Position numbers and translations under genes: made by a program. DNA of 64,000 nt from NCBI GenBank assembly GCA_008508345.1, contig QNGE01000840.1, positions 11,291 through 75,290 on the forward strand, in the 5' to 3' direction. Positions 57,201 to 64,000 of the stretch are shown piece by piece. The notes below the pieces were generated by a model. It was given only the letters and a program-made list of their open reading frames with translations. It had not been told where the DNA came from and did not search any database. Positions within the stretch are counted from its first letter, which is position 1. Each line of letters starts with the position of its first letter. This DNA comes from Paragonimus westermani (taxonomy: Eukaryota; Platyhelminthes; Trematoda; Plagiorchiida; Troglotrematidae).

Positions 57201-58540
57201 ATATCCCGTGAAGCACTCTAATGTAAACTGCCATAGATTCCTCCAGGGAAGATTTCCCCAATGTTGTCTGGCTAGGTACATATTTTATGTTTTGTTTTCA
57301 TATCAGTGTGCTGACTGGTGGAAAGTAAATACAACTATGTTCTTAGCGTTCTCTCAAACATCATCCCCGCCCGAGGATTACCCTATTGAATAAGCTAGGG
57401 TTGTTTGATAATTAGTCAAGCATGGTCCAATTTCAGTTGCTTTCCTTAATATCATAAACGCGGATCGAAGCTTCATGAAGGTAGAATGCGTAGTGGCATG
57501 CGTGACGAGATGGACCACAGTATATCTAAAATATGCATCATAAATGAACAGATATGTGAACCAATTGATGGGATCCAAACAGCCCGCATGCATTTGCCGC
57601 CTTGGCCAATCTGGTTAAAGCCACGGCTTCGGTGGCTTTCGAGGATTTTTCTGCTGGTATATTTCGCCACACCAACAGTAACCTATCGTAAGAATTATTG
57701 TCTGCACTGGATTAGCATCACACCATTTCTTGAACAACTTCTGGCAAACTGAAATTGAGCGGGAACCTGCTAAAGTGCACCTGTCGTAAAAGATAGTCTG
57801 TCTTTTAGGGCTGTCAACGGTTCTAAATTAGTGGCGGCTACTGCAAGCCATAGGATTGCTGAGAACCGTTTTACCCTCAATAGTACGGAATTGACACACT
57901 TCAAATCAGTTTATGTGGTGATTCCGAATGAGTGGCGTAGCTAAATGTTACAAGAGGCGAGTAATTCGGTAGATGGCTAGTTGTCGTCGTTGCCCCGCAT
58001 TCAGACCAAGGCAAAAAGGCGGCGTCTCCCTGAATGTCTGCTACTAACTCGGGGAAGTGTTCTCTGCAGAAGACTAGCTGTTTGTTCATGGTCATCTTTC
58101 TGTCCGTTGTGAATGAGTGATTGGTTATTTGAAATTATGAACAATAAGGCGAGAACATGAAGAATGGTAGATGACGCTATTTTGCACTGATTTGGCACCT
58201 CCAAATTTTTAACAACGACAATCCGGTTTTGTGTCATACAACTAGTGTAGGGTGGAGTGGACAGTCGATCAGAGGATTAAGAGAGGTCACCGAATTCAGG
58301 AAAGAATCAGGTTCGGAAAGATTTTTTCTCAAAAACAAAAAGCTGACTTGAGTGTGCTGATAAAAAATATCTTGGATTAGAACGACGTGACAGGATTCTG
58401 AATGTGCGAGTTAGTCCACAAATATGAACAATGATTAAGAGGTATCTAGCGACTGTGCGCCCTGGCCGTTTACGGTAACACTGAATTTTTGACCCATTTG
58501 TGTAGAGGTTTCTTCCTAAAATCAATGAGCTCTCAGGCCT
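54240..58540. other. Long AT-rich stretch without a supported gene
   Basis: The longest frames are 54913-55242 (+, 109 codons, with a possible donor CCGGTGAGG near 55013) and 54844-55125 (-). Neither resembles a known family. A tRNA-like segment may lie near 55850-55890 (TTTAGCTCAGATACTCAGCT), too short to call. Confidence 0.3.
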
Positions 58541-58542
58541 GC

Positions 58543-59400
58543 TCATGCAGCGTACGCTGCAGTTACATCCAAACTAATAGGAGTCTTGTGGTGTATTACT
58601 AACACTGATTTTCCCTGAGTATCAACAAGAGCAGCTTCTTCTTTCGTGAGTATGTACGCGGTCCAACAGCAGCAAGTTTTTGTTTCATTGTGTATATCAA
58701 TCCTCACGTTGTTTAGTGCTACTGTAAACAATCTCCGAAGGCAGTAGTCTTTCTTCTTACAGCACACCTGTTCGGACGGTGGTTTCGGCTTACCGTGTCT
58801 TTCCACGAACCCTTTGGATTACCACTAGAGTGTAGTATAGAGGCGATGAAGTTTTGTGCACAGGTTTGTTTTGCTCATGTGAATAGTGTGGGTTAGGTTG
58901 GATTGCCGTGGATCTATTAAAGCTCAGGAATTGGCCAAACCGCGTCGATTTCCTATAGACAATGCCTTTGAAAAAATTGTCATCATAGCGACTTATAAGT
59001 TTGTACAGAAGATGCAGATAGGTGTCATTCTACAGGTTATCTTTAGGTTGGAATAACTGTTATTAAGGCGTTGAGCTAGGTTATTTTTTGAACGTTTACA
59101 ACGAGTGAATATTAGCATGTCATCGGCGTAACGTTGATCATATGATAAGCCAGCTGTGTCTGTTACTGACGTTTATACAAGGAGTAATCTGCTAGGATGT
59201 GTCCCGGTAGACTTCTCATGGCTCATGTAAACAGTTGATTATCAAGAAAACAAAAGCTGAAGTTTTCAGCCCATAACGGCACAGTTTTCTGTAGAATATC
59301 AATCATGTAAGGTGATGTAGGATAATTCCATGTAATCGGTTCACAGCCGAAGTTGCATACTGGTAAACAGTGACTGAATGTCTTTGTGGCACATCAATCA
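58543..59400 (-). pseudogene. Penelope-like element RT relic
   Basis: Read on the minus strand from 59400: WAENFSFCFLDNQLFT then AMRSLPGHILADYSLYK (motif B region, usually Q-DGVAMGSPLGP-LAD-FM); then RYADDMLIFTRCKRSKNNL near 59130 (motif C, YADD with both catalytic Asp present) and RLNNSYSNLKITCRM; then KGIVYRKSTRFGQFLSFN near 58955 (the VYRKPT-TG-Y-NF block); and finally ERHGKPKPPSEQVCCKKKDY from 58806. This order and the VYRK block are particular to Penelope RTs. Stops and frame changes lie between blocks. The GIY-YIG part is missing, as the last frame ends at 58543. Confidence 0.7.
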
Positions 59401-60540
59401 AATGGCTAAATATAAATCACTGATCAATTAGAAAGAATATCTATTGTAATATGCCCCGAATTTCCATATTAATAGAGTTAGAGTGGTCGCTAGCCAGCCT
59501 GTCGCTTTTTGCTACAGTTTGTTCGTCATTTCCAGAAAAAAGCGGAGAGGCGTTTCAGTCTTCCGCAGGCCGTATTCATTTGTTCGAGCCCAGGAAGCGG
59601 AACAGTTGTTTAAAAGGTGAACTTTCTGTTGAATCTGTTGCCCCTGGGAATCATCTTTTGCACTGTCAGTAGATTCTTATCTGTTGTCTGAAAACATTGC
59701 GGATAAAGGGCGTTTATTCTGATTAAAATAATGTGCTGAAATGCATTCACTTTATTCGGCATCCAAAAACAAATTGTCACCTGAGTTCAGTGTACACCCA
59801 GACATTGCTCAACAGATGAAGATGCTTTGGGTTGCAGCCATCATGAAAGTAGTGAGGTAGCGACAGCTTCCCTAAGCAAACGTCGCTTGCGACATTCGAT
59901 TACTGGAACGTAATTTTGGAAGTTCATTGAATATTACTTTGTCATCCGCGTGTGTATTGCTGTTCTCTGTTGACTGTTTCATTTCATTCGGACTCACATG
60001 TGTAATACATGTGGAAAAGATGGAACTTGAAGGTGACAAAGCAATTAATCACACAGAACAATTGCTGGCGGTTGAGAAGTCGTCAGAATCACACCGGTGC
60101 CGAAGAAAGGCGTGTCTGAATTTTGGCAGACTGCATACACACTGGTGGCTTCAAATTCACTTCGGAAAATTCTCTTTTGTCACTTACTGTTGCGAAACAA
60201 CCGCAGTAATCAACACCAGTTAGCTCATTAACAGCGAATGATGAGAGCTGACGTAGTGTCCTGCCTTGTCCACTATATTTTGGCACCCGTCGAAATCTGA
60301 TACATGATAGTCCGGTACGCTTCCTTGAGTATAACGATGTCTTCAAAAACATTCATAGATGAGTATCATTTTTCATTACCAAAGCTTATTTGTAACAACC
60401 CACCTCTCGTAGTGCTGTTGGGTAAGCATTTTCAAATCATCCTCAGTTCACACATCTAAATGGTCCCTTCCACTCGTCAAAATTCTGGTGCTTCCCACAA
60501 CACAATTTTCCATCCTTTTTTCATTTATGTGGACTTCATG
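59401..60540. other. No supported gene
   Basis: A plus frame (59927-60223, 98 codons) starts with a hydrophobic segment like a signal peptide but has no other support, and a minus frame covers the same bases. Confidence 0.3.
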
Positions 60541-60545
60541 CTTAC

Positions 60546-60701
60546 CCCTAAGCTCTCGTTTTTGCCCAAGTATGTATATGGTGTCGCCTTCATCTTTCAT
60601 CTTCCAGGGATATCCTCTTTCCTCCCTGTGCAGAACGGTCCTACCAAGTCCGCTAGTTGATCTGAAAGCATTCTCTTCATGGGTTAATACGTTCAGGTAA
60701 A
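60546..60701 (-). other. Candidate host exon, 156 bp
   Basis: On the minus strand an acceptor (GAGTTTTCAG at 60702-60711) opens a frame with blocks YLNVLTHEENAFRSTSGLGR and GYPWKMKDEGDTIYILGQKR, ending at a donor-like GTAAGC (60540-60545). Composition is hydrophilic and natural, while the plus-strand frame over the same bases is hydrophobic and looks like antisense. Without the donor the frame runs on to a stop near 60452. I do not recognise the protein. Confidence 0.35.
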
Positions 60702-60709
60702 CTGAAAAC

Positions 60710-62610
60710 TCACCCTCCCTTTTAAATTTGAACGTAATTTCCTAACCCTTCATATAATTGTCTTTAACTGCAGGTTGAAAACAAATATCTTCACAGATTC
60801 CAGTCTGTTTAGTTGAACAAAAAGTCGACGTGTTTTCTTTGTGGTAACAGTTTTTGCCAAAGTGAGAAGAGTTAGGTCTCACGTTTTACGTTTAGAGTTC
60901 TCTACAGGCCCTTAAAGTCTTCTCGGCTGTGAAAATTTACGCATATTCTCAGTACAACTTTACTGTTCCCCGGTTACCTTCCCAGGACTTTTACTAAGAG
61001 ATTCTAAGCGTATTCACGGAACCATAATATAACTAGCTAACTGTTGCGGCATCCCTTGTTACGATCCCAATGAGCACATCGTGTTTAAATATCTTGAAGC
61101 AATTGTCACGTTTGCCCCCAAAATGTGTCCGAATCCGACCACTCTCCACCTTCCGGATTCGGTACGTTTTTACTCACAATATTAATTAGGTCCAAATTAA
61201 AATTTGCGCTTGTGCGCAGTCATCCATAAGGTACTTCTGTTATTCCTGGTCTAACACGCTGTTTTATTAATCTCGACACTTTTCATAAGAGTCCACCGTA
61301 AAACGGAGCTAAATTTCTGCTAAACATTCTGTCCGCTAAAGATAGGGCCACGTAAACGCCGAATTTTTGCTTCTCAAAACAATTTCTTAGATTTACTCAG
61401 AGTGAGCAAAGTGGAATAAGGCAACGTAGTATGTCAGCCGTGGCGTTCCTCGCCCGGTTGACGTACTATGGCCACTCAAAAGCAAAGCGCACCTTTACAT
61501 TCAAGGTGAAGAAAGAGAATGGACCTCATATTCCTCTTCCGCAAATTTCAAAAACTGTCTGTGCTCGGAATAAACTACAGTACATCTCCGTTGGACATTC
61601 CAAGGAGAACGGTTACCTCTCACAATCGTAGCTACGTCTTATTTTTGAAACTAAGAGTACTATTTTTTGGTTGACTACAAAGTTTAAGAAGAAGAAAGTA
61701 ACTGGATCTTCCGGTTAGTGACTGCACTGTGCTGAAACGCCACGGAGACGTATAACACTGGAGTGTTGACGGTTTGTGTGAAGCAAATTTGATGGAGGGA
61801 TGTTGCAATTCTCCTTTGGCACCATTGAATGAGTCACCGTATCAAACCACAAATTCAAAATGCATTCTTGTGTACCACTGTGTAGAACAAGTAAAGTCTG
61901 GCTGAAGTAGGCTACGGAAAACGACAACTTTAGCCAGCAATCCCAGAATTAAACAGAGCCTAAGTTCTAGGTTTTAGTGAGCCGAAAATCAACCAAGGTT
62001 TGATGCCTAAGGTGTGTCATTTTTATCAAGATTTGATCCGATACTATGTCTAGAATCAACAAAAATCACAGCTGAATTTTCATAATTTCATTCACTTCTG
62101 TTAAAAGTAACCAAATGCCTCTACTGGTGCGTATACATTTGTGCACCCTTGCACCCGGCAATCCACAACGTCATCAAGATACGCACAACCAAAGAAAGTA
62201 TTTGAAAGCCTGGAGAGCGGAAGTGATAGTGACTGATGCCATTGCTGTGCTCACTAAGCAGCCTCATATGAGTAAAGTCGACACGAACTGGTTGGTTTAG
62301 TTTTAACTAACAAAAGGACTGACCAAAATCGCCTTCAGTCAACCTTTCACCGTCATCTAGAGTTTTCAAAAATGTACGGTAATGGATAATTGTCCAAAGC
62401 AGTAAAGCAGTTTCGACTAACGCTGTCACAGATGGGTACGGAGCAACCTCGCTTGACACCAGGGATGCCGTGTTGCCAGATCACATTGTTTCGTGCCGGG
62501 AATAATCCTGCATTCTTTTTACGTTCACCTTAGCTCCTTCGCAACGTCCGTCCTTAGAGAAAACGGGGAAGACCTTGTTTCGAGGAAGCGATGCTGAAAA
62601 CTGATGAAAA
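60710..62610. other. AT-rich; one weak coding-like stretch
   Basis: At 61399-61629 (+) an acceptor-like TTTCTTAG is followed by an open frame of 76 codons with LARLTYYGHSKAKRTFTFK and a stop at 61629. The short frame 62115-62300 (+) is also natural in composition. Neither can be named, and either could be chance. Confidence 0.25.
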
Positions 62611-62619
62611 GTTGATGGG

Positions 62620-62830
62620 TTCAAATGCAAAGTGCTTGTGGATTCCTGCTTGGATACCTAATCCCTTGAAACATTTGGCGGATTCCATATGACAAAAGGT
62701 TAAGTTGGTAATTAAATCTAGGTACAGAATCTTTGAACTCCTTGTCGAGTTTCGCATCTCAGCTGAAAGAGGACGTGCCGAGTCTGAACATGCTGATTCT
62801 GCCACCGGTTCGAGTTTGAAAATAGTTCAG
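62620..62830 (+). mobile_element. Third, decayed copy of the tRNA-SINE
   Basis: The block GGCGGATTCCATATGA near 62678 equals GGTGGATTCCATATGA near 42240, and earlier and later parts line up in the same order, ending with a decayed tRNA-like unit (TCTCAGCTGAAAGAGGACG as A box, CCGGTTCGAGTTT as B box). The copy shows that the linker and second tRNA unit move together as one SINE. Confidence 0.55.
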
Positions 62831-63057
62831 TTTTTCAGCAGCCGGGTTTTTTCTGTACAGTGCTCACCAGCAACACTAGTTAAAGTCTGCCTGAAACCCA
62901 TATCTCTCACTCTGTGTGTTTTGGAACTGTTGACCAAGTGCTGTCGAACACTGTTAGGCAGTATCAAGTCTGAGTTCCTCTGTTACCACTTTAATGACGC
63001 CTGACGTGTGTGATATGTGTGTAAACTTCAGTGAGAGCCGAGTAATGCGGTACAAGC

Positions 63058-64000
63058 TTGATGTACTACGAACAAAGCTTGATTCTTGCGGTAAATAGCG
63101 CAACTAGTCAGCCAAGAGTGCTCCGACAAAGCGGACTCACATGTGGACAGAATGGATATTTCGGGGTCGTCAGTCGTCTACGTAACTCGACTATACCCAA
63201 ACTGTTGTTTGCGAACGACAGCGTGCTAATCGCAAATAACAAAGAAAAATTACAGCCACTGCCTACAGCTCTCAAATTTGTGACATTCAGATTGAATTCG
63301 GACACGGAAATCAGCGAGACTGTCATTCTTTCATCCTTCTTCCGCCGAAGAATTTAGGTCTACGATGGGAACTCGTATCACTGGATACATTGTGAGTAGT
63401 CGCGCAGAACTCTGCTACCTGGGTAACGATCTGTTGACAGTTCTGTCAGTGTATCGAGGGTTGCTAGCTCGGTGGAGAGGACTAGCGCTGTTGTTGAACC
63501 TCCCGAAACACGGCTCTGGGAGAACAGGTGATGTTAAACTTGCCTGTCTACCCTCTAACATTGCTTCTTACTCAGTTGTACGATTGCAAAGCTTGGACGA
63601 TATGTTCAGAGAATGTGGGGTAGTTGGACTGTTTTCATTGTTAATATCCAGGATGTTGATTGGATGCTTTGTGTTTGAATATGGCTTTCAACACTAAGAT
63701 AATCGGGCAAGAAAACATAGACTGGTTTGGAGCTAGGCTGATAGCCATTTGTCTTTGTTGGGTGGCACATTTGTATGGGATAGTCCACGAAAAAGTTCGG
63801 AAGTAACTGTTGTAAAAGCAACTGAGATCAGGGAAGCGTAATCCTGGTGGCCACAAGCTGTGACATCAGGATTTTGCCACGAGTCTTTCACGTTGTTCTA
63901 CAGACTTCAGATCTCGGGAGGACTTGGTGTTGCAGTGAACTGCTTGTTGGGGTGTGCGCCGAACTGGTTACGGTGGCCTCAGTAATATGGTCGATTTTCG
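63058..64000 (+). pseudogene. Endonuclease-RT family RT relic reaching the window end
   Basis: The first frame reads RLRNSTIPKLLFANDSVLIA (motif C with AND for ADD, so a catalytic Asp became Asn) and NNKEKLQPLPTAL. The next (63365-63697) reads GYIVSSRAELCYLGNDLLTV, the CYLGS block. Beyond 63820 a frame reads QLRSGKRNPGGHKL then LSRCSTDFRSREDL, matching QLWSGKRNPGAQML and LSRCNIDFRRWED of the copy at 28080-28190. It is the third relic of this family and is cut by the window edge. Several frame changes are present. Confidence 0.75.

Noticed and set aside
60488..60700. 70-codon plus frame ending at GTAAAC as an exon
   Set aside because: Its hydrophobic, Ser/Pro/Phe-rich composition is typical of antisense; the minus frame over the same bases is the better candidate.
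1..64000. CRISPR array, bacterial operon or prophage
   Set aside because: No regularly spaced repeats, no dense same-strand genes and no ribosome-binding sites; all long coding likeness is to eukaryotic transposable elements.

Overview
This window is eukaryotic, most likely from a flatworm (a tapeworm or a fluke). It has no operons, ribosome-binding sites or dense genes. It is a moderately AT-rich stretch packed with decayed transposable elements of the kinds that fill platyhelminth genomes: Ty3/gypsy LTR elements, several non-LTR retrotransposon families (CR1-like, RTE and an endonuclease-RT family), Penelope-like elements, MULE DNA transposons and tRNA-derived SINEs. The flatworm call is inferred from this mix and from the style of the element proteins; no host marker gene was found. 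Most annotation rests on reading damaged frames by eye, so boundaries are approximate.

Bases 1-13,600 hold a gypsy integrase relic (161-635, +), a non-LTR RT relic (3170-3660, +), a MULE transposase relic (about 5130-6530, -), a second non-LTR RT relic (7640-8690, +), and a longer minus-strand relic with both endonuclease and RT (10975-13530).

Bases 13,600-25,100 are the best preserved part. A 5'-truncated gypsy element runs from RT through RNase H and integrase to a polypurine tract and a 376-bp 3' LTR (13870-17447, +). A near-identical-length LTR in reverse orientation (22564-22938) splits the RT of a CR1-like element (21700-24800, -). Two more MULE relics lie between them (17870-18265 and 19724-20873, both -), the second next to a nested inverted repeat.

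Bases 25,100-40,900 carry copies of an endonuclease-RT family (26280-28460, 31880-33095 and a C-terminal relic near 37600-37960), a GC-rich diverged tandem repeat (30590-30960), a Penelope fragment with a hammerhead-like motif (33100), a second gypsy integrase family (34046-34650) and short RT scraps.

Bases 40,900-64,000 hold two foldback elements sharing arms (41409-41807 and 50363-50584), a small internally deleted gypsy element whose 5' LTR received a dimeric tRNA-SINE with a 16-bp target duplication (41992-42436), two Penelope relics (52730-53476 and 58543-59400, -), an RTE RT fragment after an assembly gap (53923-54230, +) and a further endonuclease-RT copy reaching the window end. A few short open stretches bounded by splice-like sites (39490-39600, 48297-48561, 60546-60701) may be host exons; I could not name their genes. 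No complete host gene, CRISPR array, rRNA or convincing functional tRNA gene was seen.
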